A stretch of DNA of 64,000 nt from Pseudomonas sp. 7SR1 (GTDB lineage: Bacteria > Pseudomonadota > Gammaproteobacteria > Pseudomonadales > Pseudomonadaceae). The stretch lies in the NCBI RefSeq assembly GCF_900156465.1, contig NZ_LT707064.1, positions 1,462,001 through 1,526,000 of the forward strand, in the 5' to 3' direction. A program made the translations under genes and the position numbers. Below are positions 6,896-14,961 of this stretch, piece after piece. The notes under the pieces are model-generated. The model was given only the letters and a program-made list of their open reading frames with translations, was not told the DNA's origin and made no database searches. How positions within the stretch are numbered: the stretch's first letter is position 1; every line of letters begins with the position of its first letter.

Positions 6896-7735
6896 TTAAC
6901 TTAAAGACTCCGCAACCGAAGCAGTCCCCCGCCCAATCAACCGCCCCAACACCCCACTCTCATCAAACAACGCCCCCTTCTCCGCCGCCGCATCAGAATC
7001 CGCCAGCAACGCCGCCAACCCCGCCGGCAATCCCACACTGACCAGCACCCCCTCAAACTCAGCCTGCGGCAAATTCTGATAAACCACCGGCTTACCGGTT
7101 TTCTCACTGATCAACGCAGCCAGCTCAGTCAAGGTGTAGCTGCTATCCCCCGCCAGTTCATAGACTTTGCCCGCCTGCCCCTCAGTAGTCAGCACCACCG
7201 CTGCGGCTTGGGCGTAGTCGGCACGGGGCGCGGAGCTGATGCGGCCCTCGCCGGCGCTGCCGAGCAGGACGCCATGTTCCACGGCGCTCGGCACGTTCGC
7301 CAGGTAGTTTTCGGTGTACCAGCCGTTGCGCAGCAAGACGTGGGGCACGCCCGAGGTTTTCAGGGCGGCTTCGGTATCGCGATGTTCAGCGGCCAAGCCC
7401 AGGGTGGAGATGTCGGCGTGCAGGACGCTGGTGTAGGCCAGGAGCGAGACACCCGCGGCCTTGGCGGCATCGATCACGGCGCGGTGTTGGGCGGCGCGGC
7501 TGCCCAGTTCATTGGAGGAGATCAACAGCAGTTTATCGACGCCTTTGAGCGCGGCAGTCAATGTGGCCGGCTGGTTGTAGTCGGCGGTGCGTACCACCAC
7601 GCCCCGTGCGGCCAGGTCCTGGACTTTGCCGGGGTCTCGGACCAGGGCGACGATTTGCCCGGCTGGCACGCGTTCAAGCAGGGACTGGATAACGAGACGG
7701 CCCAGTTGGCCGGAGGCTCCGGTGATGGCGATCAT
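6896..7735 (-). CDS. qorB: NmrA/QorB-like NAD(P)H:quinone reductase
   Basis: The 279-residue atypical short-chain dehydrogenase has an N-terminal Rossmann motif MIAITGASGQLG, a basic NADPH-type residue pair after beta-2 (VRDPGKV), and the NmrA-like pattern LLLISSNELGSRAAQHRAVIDAA, LLRNGWYTENY and YELAGDSSYTLTELAALIS. This matches the E. coli QorB/YtfG family, NADPH-dependent quinone reductases. ATG 7735 is chosen because the protein then begins directly at the first Rossmann strand; the longer frame adds 16 unlikely residues. The gene is divergent from an HxlR regulator, the same pairing as ytfG-ytfH, which implies redox- or quinone-responsive control. Confidence 0.85.
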   Translation of the reverse strand: MIAITGASGQLGRLVIQSLLERVPAGQIVALVRDPGKVQDLAARGVVVRTADYNQPATLTAALKGVDKLLLISSNELGSRAAQHRAVIDAAKAAGVSLLAYTSVLHADISTLGLAAEHRDTEAALKTSGVPHVLLRNGWYTENYLANVPSAVEHGVLLGSAGEGRISSAPRADYAQAAAVVLTTEGQAGKVYELAGDSSYTLTELAALISEKTGKPVVYQNLPQAEFEGVLVSVGLPAGLAALLADSDAAAEKGALFDESGVLGRLIGRGTASVAESLS

Positions 7736-7821
7736 GACAAATACCTTGATGGGGAAAGGACGAAAAGCCATCCTAGGGACCAAGGTAACTTTTTGTAAGT
7801 ACGTACATAAAGGTAAGTATC
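7736..7821. promoter_or_regulatory. Divergent qorB/HxlR promoter region with direct repeat
   Basis: GTAAGTA occurs at 7795-7801 and again at 7813-7819, with GTACGTAC between them. HxlR dimers bind repeats of this kind in divergent intergenic regions, so this is a likely autoregulatory operator. The second repeat overlaps the AAGGTAAG ribosome site of the regulator. Confidence 0.45.
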
Positions 7822-8220
7822 GTGGACACAGCCACCGGAAATTCCGAGTCGTTCAGCGCCGCTGTTCGACGCGGCGATGTACTGAGCGCCGACTGCCCTT
7901 CTCGGGAGGTCCTCAAGCACATGACCAGCCGCTGGGGCGTGCTGGTGCTGGTCATCCTGCTGAGCGGAATGCACCGCTTCAGCGAGCTGCGCCGCAAGAT
8001 CGGCGGGGTCAGTGAGAAGATGCTGTCGCAGACGTTGCAGGAGCTTGAAGCGGATGGGTTGGTCAACCGCAAGTCGCTGCCGGTGGTGCCGCCGCATGTG
8101 GAGTACCGCTTGACGCCGTTGGGGCGGGAGGCGGCGGAGCATCTTGAGGTGATGGTGAATTGGATCGAGGAGAAGATTCCGCAGATTATGGCGGTGCGGC
8201 GGGGTCGGTTGGGGGTCTGA
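7822..8220 (+). CDS. HxlR-family transcriptional regulator
   Basis: The 132-residue winged-helix protein of the HxlR/DUF24 family has the hallmark CPSREVLKHMTSRWGVLVL (Cys near residue 25) followed by FSELRRKIGGVSEKMLSQTLQELEADGLVNRK and the wing VEYRLTPLGREAAEHL. In QorR, YodB and similar members the conserved N-terminal Cys senses quinones or electrophiles. The start is GTG at 7822, preceded by AAGGTAAG. Because it is divergent from qorB, it most likely represses qorB and itself, with release by quinone modification of the Cys. Confidence 0.9.
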   Translation: MDTATGNSESFSAAVRRGDVLSADCPSREVLKHMTSRWGVLVLVILLSGMHRFSELRRKIGGVSEKMLSQTLQELEADGLVNRKSLPVVPPHVEYRLTPLGREAAEHLEVMVNWIEEKIPQIMAVRRGRLGV

Positions 8221-8230
8221 CCACCGCACC

Positions 8231-8390
8231 TCCAAGCCACATATCCTTGCGCCTTTGCCTACAACCGCACCAGAATCCGCCGGCTTCTCAGCCCTGCCCT
8301 CGAACTCTATCGTTTCCTTAACACTGGCCGAGCCGGCATCGATGACACTCAGGCATGCTAGCTCCCCTCGGGAAAGTCATAGGCCCGGCC
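8231..8390 (+). repeat. Dispersed intergenic repeat, copy C
   Basis: This is the longest copy. Its left part (ATATCCTTGCGCCTTTGCC) matches copy A and its right part (GAGCCGGCATCGATGACACT, then GGGAAAGTCAT) matches copy B. It therefore bridges the two shorter copies and defines an element of about 150 bp. It ends about 70 bp before the Xre-ImmA gene. Confidence 0.75.
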
Positions 8391-8427
8391 GCATCCAGCT
8401 TTCGGCAGCTAGCTTTTTGGTGGCTCA

Positions 8428-8462
8428 TGTTCACCGGTACACACCGTCTATATACTCAAATC
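8428..8462 (+). promoter_or_regulatory. Candidate promoter giving a leaderless Xre-ImmA mRNA
   Basis: TATACT at 8451-8456 ends 6 nt before the chosen ATG at 8463, and no Shine-Dalgarno is visible. A transcript starting at or near the A of the ATG would be leaderless. The -35 region is weak. Confidence 0.4.
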
Positions 8463-9611
8463 ATGGAACGTATCCAATCAATCAATCTCGCGCGGATAGA
8501 CTGGTGTTGTACCGATCACGGTATGACGCGGGACGAGCTCGCCCGTGAGATCGGTATAGCACCTGCCAGCTTTGAAAAAGTGATGGCCGGCGAGACGGGA
8601 CTGACCTTCAACCAGTTGCGTAAGCTGGCAGCCTTTTTCGGGCGAGGCACCTTGTTTTTCATGGAGCCAGGGCCGGTCAACGAGGCAAAGGTGCACTCGC
8701 CGCAGTTCCGCACCTTGAGCAATCAGAAACCGGAACTTTCGCACCGCCTGAAGCTGCTGGTTGAGCGAGTGGAGCGTCAACGCGCAGTGTTCCTTGCACT
8801 ACGTGAGGAGCTTGATCCGACAGAGGTCGTACGCTTCTCGCCGCCCGACCTGGCAGGCCTGAGCATTCCTGACGCGGCCAACCGTGTGCGTGAATGGCTG
8901 GGGCTGGCGAACCGTAATAATTTCGACAGTTATCGTAAGGCCATCGAAGCGCGCGGCCTGTTGGTCTTCCGCAGCAATGGCTACACCGGTAAATGGCAGA
9001 TTGCGAAAGAAAGCCCGATTCTCGGTTTTTCGCTCTACGATCCTGATTGCCCGGTAATCGTCATCAAAAAGCAAGATGCAGATACCCGCCAAAGCTTCAC
9101 GTTGATGCATGAGTTGGGGCACCTACTTATTCATCGTGCAAGCTCGATTGACGATGAAGAGGATTTGTATTCGGCGAACGATGAAGAGCAAGAGGCGAAT
9201 GCTTTTGCCGGCCATCTATTGGTCCCCGATCGGTTTCTATTAAGCATTCATGACGATGAGCGCCCTGTTGAGGCGGCCGAATTTGATGGCTGGCTGGAAC
9301 CACAACGCAGGGCGTGGGGTGTGAGCGGCGAGATGATCCTACGGCGCCTGATGGATGCCGGACGTTTGCCAAACGAAGCCTATGCCGCATACCGACGGTG
9401 GAGCCAGCAACGAGTGATGCCTGAAAAAGAGGGTGGCAGCCGAGAGCACCGCAATCGCGAACCCCGGCACATTTTCGGCGATGGTTACGTCCGCACAGTG
9501 CTGGATGCCATGAACGCTCGTCGTATCACTCTCGCCAAGGCAAGCAGCTATCTCGACAACCTTAAGATCTCGGACCTGCACAAGCTGGAACGCTTCTATG
9601 CAGGTGTTTGA
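8463..9611 (+). CDS. Xre-type HTH / ImmA-IrrE family metalloprotease
   Basis: The 382-residue two-domain protein has an N-terminal Xre helix-turn-helix at about residues 18-62 (MTRDELAREIGIAPASFEKVMAGETGLTFNQLRKLAAFF) and an ImmA/IrrE Zn-peptidase (COG2856) with HELGH at 216-220 and the third ligand in EEQEANAFAGHLLVP. COG2856-Xre proteins act as antitoxins or as repressors that are removed by proteolysis. ATG 8463 is chosen because it begins the HTH domain; the 36 extra upstream codons run into the dispersed repeat. It overlaps the next gene by 14 bp, so the two are translationally coupled, the arrangement described for the COG2856-DUF4411 toxin-antitoxin pair. Confidence 0.85.
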   Translation: MERIQSINLARIDWCCTDHGMTRDELAREIGIAPASFEKVMAGETGLTFNQLRKLAAFFGRGTLFFMEPGPVNEAKVHSPQFRTLSNQKPELSHRLKLLVERVERQRAVFLALREELDPTEVVRFSPPDLAGLSIPDAANRVREWLGLANRNNFDSYRKAIEARGLLVFRSNGYTGKWQIAKESPILGFSLYDPDCPVIVIKKQDADTRQSFTLMHELGHLLIHRASSIDDEEDLYSANDEEQEANAFAGHLLVPDRFLLSIHDDERPVEAAEFDGWLEPQRRAWGVSGEMILRRLMDAGRLPNEAYAAYRRWSQQRVMPEKEGGSREHRNREPRHIFGDGYVRTVLDAMNARRITLAKASSYLDNLKISDLHKLERFYAGV

Positions 9612-10077
9612 TGCCTCATCCATGCTTTACGCATGGGATAACTACCCTATCGCGCAGTTTCCGGGTCTTTGGGCATGGATGGCGGACCGAGTGATGCAAG
9701 GGGTGATTCGGATGTCCGAGGTTGCCGCCGAAGAGGTTGGACACAAAGCCCCGGAGTGCGTGACTTGGCTGAAGGATTCAGGTCTGCAAAAGATGCCTGT
9801 GACCGAGGCGATCCTGTTGGAAGCCTTTCGTATAAAAGGATTGCTCGAGATCGAAGAAGACAAATACGGTGCTGGGGTCGATGAAAACGATCTATACATC
9901 ATTGCGACCGCGAAGCTCAATGGCTGCGAGTTAGTCACGGATGAGGCGTTTCAGCCTTCTGCGAACAAGCAAAAGCGCAATTGGAAAATTCCTGCTGTTT
10001 GCAACATGGAAAGTGTGCAAACCCCTTGGATCAACTTCCTCGACTACATCAAACGATCCCAAGCGGTTTTTGGGTGA
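9598..10077 (+). CDS. DUF4411 PIN-like protein, probable toxin partner
   Basis: The 159-residue protein begins MQVFDASSMLYAWDNYP, giving the first PIN-fold acidic residue at Asp5. It continues with EVGHKAPECVTWLK, the central VDENDLYIIATAKLNGCELVTDEAF block holding two further acidic clusters, and a C-terminal IPAVCNMESVQTPWINFLDYIK. This matches DUF4411, a PIN-domain-like family of predicted RNases. The gene lies directly after the Xre-ImmA protein with overlapping codons and no ribosome site of its own, so dosage is tied to the partner. Toxicity has not been shown from sequence; the pair is called a toxin-antitoxin module by genomic association. Confidence 0.8.
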   Translation: MQVFDASSMLYAWDNYPIAQFPGLWAWMADRVMQGVIRMSEVAAEEVGHKAPECVTWLKDSGLQKMPVTEAILLEAFRIKGLLEIEEDKYGAGVDENDLYIIATAKLNGCELVTDEAFQPSANKQKRNWKIPAVCNMESVQTPWINFLDYIKRSQAVFG

Positions 10078-10096
10078 CTTCAACTGATTGAGTACA

Positions 10097-10138
10097 AAAC
10101 GGGACAGATTTACTTTCAATCAATAAACCCGCCCCCTT
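10097..10138. repeat. GGGACAGATTTA-type palindromic repeat, decayed
   Basis: CGGGACAGATTTACTTTCAA followed by TCAATAAACCCG resembles the terminator-like palindrome at 6227-6265 but with broken symmetry. It lies between two convergent genes and could act as a weak bidirectional terminator. Confidence 0.4.
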
Positions 10139-10143
10139 CCCTA

Positions 10144-11310
10144 TCAAACCACCGAAGCCTCAACCCCTCTGGAACGCCAGGCAAAACCCAGCACCATCAG
10201 CAGCCCCACCCCCGCCATCGCCGCGCCGGCCAGGGGGATCGCCGGGTAGCCCAGCCCGGCGTTGATCACCGCGCCACCCAGGGCCGCGCCGATGGCGTTG
10301 CCGAAATTGAAGGCCCCGATATTCACCGCCGAGGCCAGGTTGGGAGCGTCCTTGGCGGCTTCCATCACGCGCATCTGCAAGGGCGGTACCAGGGCGAAGC
10401 TGGCGATGCCCCAGACCAGGATGGCCACGCTGGTCGGCAGCGACCAGCGCATCAGGACGGTGAACGCCAGCAAGACGACGATGAGCACGCTCAGGGAAAC
10501 GATCAGGGTGCGGTCTATCGAACGATCGGCCGCCCTGCCGCCCCACATGTTGCCCAGTGTCAGCCCCACGCCAAACAGCACCAGCATGGCAGTGATGAAG
10601 GCGGTGGATGCGTGGGTCTCGCTGCTCAGGATCGGCGCAATGTAAGTGAAGACGGTGAACATCGCCCCCGAGCCGACCACGGTGAGGGCCAGCGCGGCCA
10701 GTACCGGGCCACGGCCGAGCACGCGGATTTCCGCCGCTGCGCCGCCGCTTTTCGGCAGGGGCACATCGGGCAGGGCGAACCACAATGCGACCATGGCCAG
10801 CACGCCGAGACCGGTGATGCCCCAGAAGGCCGTGCGCCAGCCGAACAGATCGCCAAACCAGGCGGCCAGCGGCACGCCGCCGATGGTCGCCAGGGTCAGG
10901 CCCATGAACATGGCGGCGACCGCTCCTGCGCGTTTTTCCGGGGCGACCACGCTGGCGGCGACGATGGAGCCGACGCCAAAGAACGCGCCGTGGTTCAGCG
11001 AGGTCACCACCCTGGCCGCCAGCAGGCTGTAGTAGTCGGTCGCCAGCGCCGACATCAGGTTGCCCAGGGTGAATATGGCCATCAACCCGATCAGCAGATA
11101 GCGCCGGGGGACCCTGCCGGTGGTCAGGGTCATCAGCGGCGCGCCCAGCAGCACGCCCATGGCGTAAGCACTGACGAGCAAGCCTGCCGCCGGAATGGAA
11201 ACGCCGAGGTCCGCCGCGATGCCGGGCAACATGCCCATAGGGGCGAACTCGGTGACGCCGATGCCAAAGGCACCGATAGCGAGTGCGACGAGTGGAGGAT
11301 TGATCTGCAT
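10144..11310 (-). CDS. MFS transporter, DHA1 (AraJ/YdhP-like) family
   Basis: The 388-residue inner-membrane exporter has about 12 hydrophobic helices. Family cues are the first helix GAFGIGVTEFAPMGMLPGIA, the conserved loop between helices 2 and 3 (GAPLMTLTTGRVPRRYLLIG), and the motif-C-like GLTLATIGGVPLAAWFGDLFGWRTAF. These match arabinose-export-like and drug-export DHA1 transporters. The start is set at 11310, where AAGGAG lies 8 nt upstream; the longer frame would run through the promoter. It is divergent from a LysR gene 95 bp away, which probably controls it. The substrate cannot be deduced. Confidence 0.85.
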   Translation of the reverse strand: MQINPPLVALAIGAFGIGVTEFAPMGMLPGIAADLGVSIPAAGLLVSAYAMGVLLGAPLMTLTTGRVPRRYLLIGLMAIFTLGNLMSALATDYYSLLAARVVTSLNHGAFFGVGSIVAASVVAPEKRAGAVAAMFMGLTLATIGGVPLAAWFGDLFGWRTAFWGITGLGVLAMVALWFALPDVPLPKSGGAAAEIRVLGRGPVLAALALTVVGSGAMFTVFTYIAPILSSETHASTAFITAMLVLFGVGLTLGNMWGGRAADRSIDRTLIVSLSVLIVVLLAFTVLMRWSLPTSVAILVWGIASFALVPPLQMRVMEAAKDAPNLASAVNIGAFNFGNAIGAALGGAVINAGLGYPAIPLAGAAMAGVGLLMVLGFAWRSRGVEASVV

Positions 11311-11322
11311 GGAAGACTCCTT

Positions 11323-11337
11323 ATCTGTGCCGCAGAT
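11323..11337. promoter_or_regulatory. Candidate LysR-type box between MFS gene and its regulator
   Basis: ATCTG-TGCCG-CAGAT is a perfect dyad that contains the T-N11-A pattern (T11324, A11336) typical of LysR recognition sites, within the 94-bp divergent intergenic region. Confidence 0.45.
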
Positions 11338-11404
11338 GCTACGATCCTGGATTTCCTGGCGGTAGATCGCTTTTTCTACAAACACTTATGCGCAAGGAGC
11401 ACAA

Positions 11405-12298
11405 ATGGACATTCAGGGCCGGTCAGGTGAAATGACGGTGTTCGCCACGGTGGCCCAGGAAGGCAGCCTCTCGGCGGCGGCGCGAGCGCTGGGGCTGACT
11501 CCCTCGGCGGTCAGCCGGATCATCGCGCGCACCGAGCAACGGCTTGGCACCCGCCTGCTGTTGCGCACGACCCGGGCGATCACGTTCACCATCGAGGGCG
11601 AGGCTTACCTGCGCGCCGCCCGGCGGATCCTGGCCGACATGGCCGAGGTCGAAGAAGCCATTGCCGACCAGGGCGTACCCAAGGGGCGTCTGCGGGTCAG
11701 TGCGGCCCTCGGCCACGGGCGGCAGACCATCGTTCCGCTGGTGGCGGCGTTCAGTGCCCGCTACCCGAATATCGTCATCGACCTCAGCCTGGGGGACGAA
11801 GTGGTGGATATTCTCGCCGGTCAGGCCGACGTGGCAGTGCGCTTCGGCCATTTGCCCGACAGCCCGCTGACGGCACGCAAGATCGGTGAAACCGGCCAGG
11901 TGGTGGTGGCCTCGCCGCAGTACCTGGAGCGCCATGGCACACCTCAGGAGCCGGAAGAGTTGTTGAGCCACAACTGCCTGCGCTTCAACTTCCGCCGCGC
12001 CGAACCCAACTGGCCGTTCATCCGCAACGGGAAAGCGTTTTCCCTGAAGGTCAGCGGCAATATCGAATGCAGCAGTGGGGAGGCCCTGGCGCAACTGGCC
12101 CGGGTAGGCGCCGGCATCGCCCGTATCGGCGAATTCAGCGTGGCCGAGGATCTGCAGCGCGGCGACCTGGTACCGCTGCTGGAGCCTTGGAACCCCGGCG
12201 ATAGGGAACCGATCCATGCCGTGTTCGTGGGCGGTGCGGCGATGCCGGCGCGGGTGCGGGTGTTCGTGGATTTCCTGGTGGAGCATCATCGGATGTAA
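11405..12298 (+). CDS. LysR-family transcriptional regulator
   Basis: The 297-residue protein has an N-terminal winged HTH (MTVFATVAQEGSLSAAARALGLTPSAVSRIIARTEQRLGTRLLLRTTR, residues about 10-57) and a periplasmic-binding-like effector domain (GRLRVSAALGHGRQTIVPLVAAF to the end). The effector half resembles the CrgA/DsdC-like branch that includes AaeR-type and redox-related regulators (LSHNCLRFNFRR, IARIGEFSVAEDLQRGDLVPLL). AAGGAGCACAA precedes the ATG. Its placement divergent from the MFS exporter suggests it activates or represses that gene. The inducer is unknown. Confidence 0.9.
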   Translation: MDIQGRSGEMTVFATVAQEGSLSAAARALGLTPSAVSRIIARTEQRLGTRLLLRTTRAITFTIEGEAYLRAARRILADMAEVEEAIADQGVPKGRLRVSAALGHGRQTIVPLVAAFSARYPNIVIDLSLGDEVVDILAGQADVAVRFGHLPDSPLTARKIGETGQVVVASPQYLERHGTPQEPEELLSHNCLRFNFRRAEPNWPFIRNGKAFSLKVSGNIECSSGEALAQLARVGAGIARIGEFSVAEDLQRGDLVPLLEPWNPGDREPIHAVFVGGAAMPARVRVFVDFLVEHHRM

Positions 12299-12363
12299 GC
12301 CGACCCAACCCTCTTTGGCCCTCATCGCCGGCAAGCGCCCTCGCCACGAAACGCTTCCCAATG

Positions 12364-12392
12364 AAAAAAACCGGCCTACCGAGCCGGGTTTT
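12364..12392. terminator. Bidirectional terminator downstream of the LysR gene
   Basis: AAAACCGGC / GCCGGGTTTT with a 7-nt loop is flanked by A7 on the left and T4 on the right. It lies between convergent genes and can serve both strands. Confidence 0.6.
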
Positions 12393-12423
12393 GGGTGCTT
12401 CTCGAAACAACAGACGGATAAGC

Positions 12424-12455
12424 GAACCGGGCCTTTGGCGCCCAAGACCCGGTTC
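12424..12455 (-). terminator. Hairpin downstream of the exported hydrolase gene
   Basis: GAACCGGG / CCCGGTTC with an inner TTGG-CGC-CCAA pair makes a strong stem 8 nt after the stop codon of the minus-strand hydrolase. It has no T run of its own and probably works together with the terminator at 12364-12392. Confidence 0.45.
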
Positions 12456-12462
12456 AGTGGAG

Positions 12463-13266
12463 TCAGCCCTTGGAACTGGCTTGGGCCGCTTCGATGATCA
12501 GCTCCGCGACTTTATCCGGGTTGGACGTCATCACCACGTGGGAGGCGCCCTGGACGGTGACGGTCTTTTTCGAGCCCGCACGGTCGGCCATGAACTTAAG
12601 GGCAGCTTCGGGGATGTTTTTGTCCGCCGAACCGTAGATGAACCAGGACGGCGTTTTTTTCCAGGCCGGTTCGCCAGACGCTTCCTTCAAGGCCGCCTCG
12701 CTGATGGGCCGTTGGGTGGCGGCCATCAATGCGGACTCGGCCACCGGCACGTCGGCGGCAAACTGTTGGCCGAATTTGTCCTGCTGGATGTAGAGATCCT
12801 TGTTGCCGTCGTCCAACTGCACCGGAGCGGCCAGGGTCGGTCCGAGGGTACCGCCAGGGTAGCGGCCGGACAGCTCGATGGCGGTTTCGCCTTTGTCCGG
12901 CGCGAAAGCCGCGACATAGACAAGCGCCTTGACCCGTGGGTTGCCGTGCACCGCGTTGGTGATCACGGCGCCACCGTAGGAGTGACCCACCAGGATCACC
13001 GGGCCAGGGGTCTGCTCGACGATGTCGGCGACGTAGTCGGCGTCCTGCTTCACACCACGCAGCGGGTTGGCGGCGGCCACCACCGGGTAACCCTGGTTCA
13101 GCAACCGGGCGGCGACGCCATTCCAGCTGGACGACTCGGCGAACGCGCCATGCACCAGCACGACGGTAGGCTTGGTGGCATCGGGTTGCGCGGCGGCGCT
13201 GTGGAGCGATGTCAGAGCCAATGCGGCGGTGACGGTGACGGCCAAGAGCGATTTGAGCTTGAACAT
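12463..13266 (-). CDS. Exported alpha/beta hydrolase
   Basis: The 267-residue protein has a Sec signal peptide (MFKLKSLLAVTVTAALALTS, cleavage after HSAAA), so it is periplasmic or secreted. The fold elements are clear: VVLVHGAFAESSSWNGVAARLL near residue 35, the nucleophile elbow GHSYGGA with Ser96, and the late GASHVVMTSNP with the catalytic His. The family includes EstC-like esterases and salicylate-esterase or hydroxynitrile-lyase-like enzymes; the substrate is not predictable. The start is chosen for AAAGGA 6-7 nt before ATG 13266 and because it starts the signal peptide. It follows another hydrolase gene by 71 bp on the same strand. Confidence 0.82.
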   Translation of the reverse strand: MFKLKSLLAVTVTAALALTSLHSAAAQPDATKPTVVLVHGAFAESSSWNGVAARLLNQGYPVVAAANPLRGVKQDADYVADIVEQTPGPVILVGHSYGGAVITNAVHGNPRVKALVYVAAFAPDKGETAIELSGRYPGGTLGPTLAAPVQLDDGNKDLYIQQDKFGQQFAADVPVAESALMAATQRPISEAALKEASGEPAWKKTPSWFIYGSADKNIPEAALKFMADRAGSKKTVTVQGASHVVMTSNPDKVAELIIEAAQASSKG

Positions 13267-13337
13267 GATCATTCCTTTTCTGTTATGGCTATTGTTGTGC
13301 TCATGTCCCGGGCGGCACATGAGCGGATGCGATGGGC

Positions 13338-14204
13338 TTACTTGCCCAGGAAGTCCAGCAGATCCTGGTTGAGGCGGTCCTTGTGGGTGTCGGTCAGACC
13401 GTGCGGCGCGCCCGGATAGACGATCAACTCGGCGTTGCGCACCAGCCTGGCGGCGGCATGGGCGGAGGCGTCGATCGGGACGATCTGATCATCGTCGCCG
13501 TGCACGATCAGTGTCGGGACGTCGAACGTGGCCAGGTCGGCGCGAAAGTCCGTCGCCGAGAACGCCGCGATGCAGTCATAGGTGTTTTTGTGGCCCGCTT
13601 GCATGCCCTGCACCCAGAACGAATCGATCAGCCCCTGGGAGACTTTCGCCCCGTCGCGGTTGAAGCCGAAGAACGGACCCGACGCGATGTCGCGATACAG
13701 CTGCGAGCGGTTGTCCAGCGAGGCCTGGCGCAGGCCGTCGAACACTTCGATCGGCAGGCCGCCTGGGTAGTCTTCGGTCTTGAGCATCATCGGCGGAACG
13801 GCGCTGATCAGTGCGGCCTTCTTCACTCGGTCGGTACCGTGGCGGCCGATATAGCGGGTGATTTCGCCGCCACCGGTGGAGAACCCCACCAGGGTGATGT
13901 CGTTGAGGTCCAGGGTGTCGATCACGGTGGCCAGGTCATCGGCGTAGTGATCCATGTCGTTACCTTCCCACGGCTGGCTGGAGCGGCCATGGCCGCGACG
14001 GTCGTGGGCGATCACCCGATAGCCTTTGTCAGCCAGGAACAGCATCTGGGATTCCCAGCTGTCGGAATTCAGCGGCCAGCCGTGGCTGAAGGTGACGACT
14101 GGCCCATCTTTCGGGCCCCAGTCTTTGTAGTAGAGCTGTACGCCGTCCTGAGTGGTGATATAGCTGCCGGCCTGGGCCTGAGGAGTCTGGGTGCGAGTGC
14201 TCAT
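13338..14204 (-). CDS. Alpha/beta hydrolase, non-haem chloroperoxidase/arylesterase type
   Basis: The 288-residue cytosolic enzyme shows [17 protein letters not shown] with the oxyanion region, [25 protein letters not shown], and the nucleophile elbow GFSTGGGE (Ser109). The acid appears in [11 protein letters not shown] and the catalytic His in [13 protein letters not shown]. These are the signatures of the cofactor-free haloperoxidase / perhydrolase / aryl esterase group. These enzymes hydrolyse small esters or lactones and show perhydrolysis as a side activity. A Shine-Dalgarno (AAGGAAACAAAA) precedes the ATG. It probably forms a transcription unit with the exported hydrolase downstream. 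Confidence 0.88.
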   Translation of the reverse strand: MSTRTQTPQAQAGSYITTQDGVQLYYKDWGPKDGPVVTFSHGWPLNSDSWESQMLFLADKGYRVIAHDRRGHGRSSQPWEGNDMDHYADDLATVIDTLDLNDITLVGFSTGGGEITRYIGRHGTDRVKKAALISAVPPMMLKTEDYPGGLPIEVFDGLRQASLDNRSQLYRDIASGPFFGFNRDGAKVSQGLIDSFWVQGMQAGHKNTYDCIAAFSATDFRADLATFDVPTLIVHGDDDQIVPIDASAHAAARLVRNAELIVYPGAPHGLTDTHKDRLNQDLLDFLGK

Positions 14205-14313
14205 TTTTGTTTCCTTGTTTTTAGGCAGTCGGAATGACTGCTTCCGAGAAATCTATCGAAGCGATATGTCGTGTCTGAGAAGGCGGCTTCGTTTGCTGTG
14301 GATCGCAGGTCTA

Positions 14314-14961
14314 TCAGGAGGCGACCGCCCCTCGGCGCATCGACGCCTGCCTGGCTTGGCTGCGTTTGTTGGCCATGGCCAGCTTGCCCACCAGGCGGAT
14401 CGCCACGGCGGCGCAGGTGATGCCGAAGGGCAGCACGTACCAGTCGCTCATCGGGATGCGTTTGAAGTTGGAGAAGGCAAACACAGCGGCGATGATCCAC
14501 ATGCCGGTGACGTGCAATGTCTTCCATGCCTTGGGTCCCAGCAGTCGGGCTGGCCCTTTGAATGACGTCAGTGCCATCAGCAGGATGAAGGCGTAGGCGG
14601 TGCCGCCCGGGATGTTGTTGGCAACGGTGCGGGCCGGCCAGAACTCGGTGTTGAGCTGCCCATACCCGTAGATCAGTACGGCATGTATCAGGTGGGAGAA
14701 GGCAAAGGCGAGGCCGATGAAGCGCCTCTCACGAACCAGTGCCTTGGAAAGTGGTGAAGGCACCAGTACGGCGAAGGCCGATGCGGTGAACGCGATCAGG
14801 AACAGTACGAAGGAAGAACGGGCGGTGGCGCGGATGGCGCTGCGCAGTCCCTCCACCAGATCAGGTTGCACCGCCACGGTCGCGATGCTCATCGCCACCA
14901 CCAGGGCGGCGATCAGGCCGAACAGTTGCCAGCCCTGGGGGCGGTAGGATTGGGTATTCAT
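14314..14961 (-). CDS. Ferric-reductase-like transmembrane protein
   Basis: The 215-residue integral membrane protein has about six helices. A ferric-reductase-like core is suggested by paired histidines in helices 3 and 5 (FSHLIHAVLIYGYGQL; KTLHVTGMWIIAAVF), as in haem-binding MsrQ/YedZ proteins. It lacks NAD- or FAD-binding domains, so it would act as a membrane haem subunit or an isolated relative. CAGGAGAACTTGCG precedes ATG 14961, which defines the start. It is the first gene of a minus-strand group leading into the two hydrolases (109 bp gap). Function is inferred only from topology and histidines. Confidence 0.6.
   Translation of the reverse strand: MNTQSYRPQGWQLFGLIAALVVAMSIATVAVQPDLVEGLRSAIRATARSSFVLFLIAFTASAFAVLVPSPLSKALVRERRFIGLAFAFSHLIHAVLIYGYGQLNTEFWPARTVANNIPGGTAYAFILLMALTSFKGPARLLGPKAWKTLHVTGMWIIAAVFAFSNFKRIPMSDWYVLPFGITCAAVAIRLVGKLAMANKRSQARQASMRRGAVAS

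Noticed and set aside
1318..8390. A conserved peptide (ESAxFxALPSxSIVSL) encoded by the three repeat copies
   Set aside because: Differences between copies B and C are mostly non-synonymous and no ribosome sites are present, so nucleotide-level conservation explains it better.
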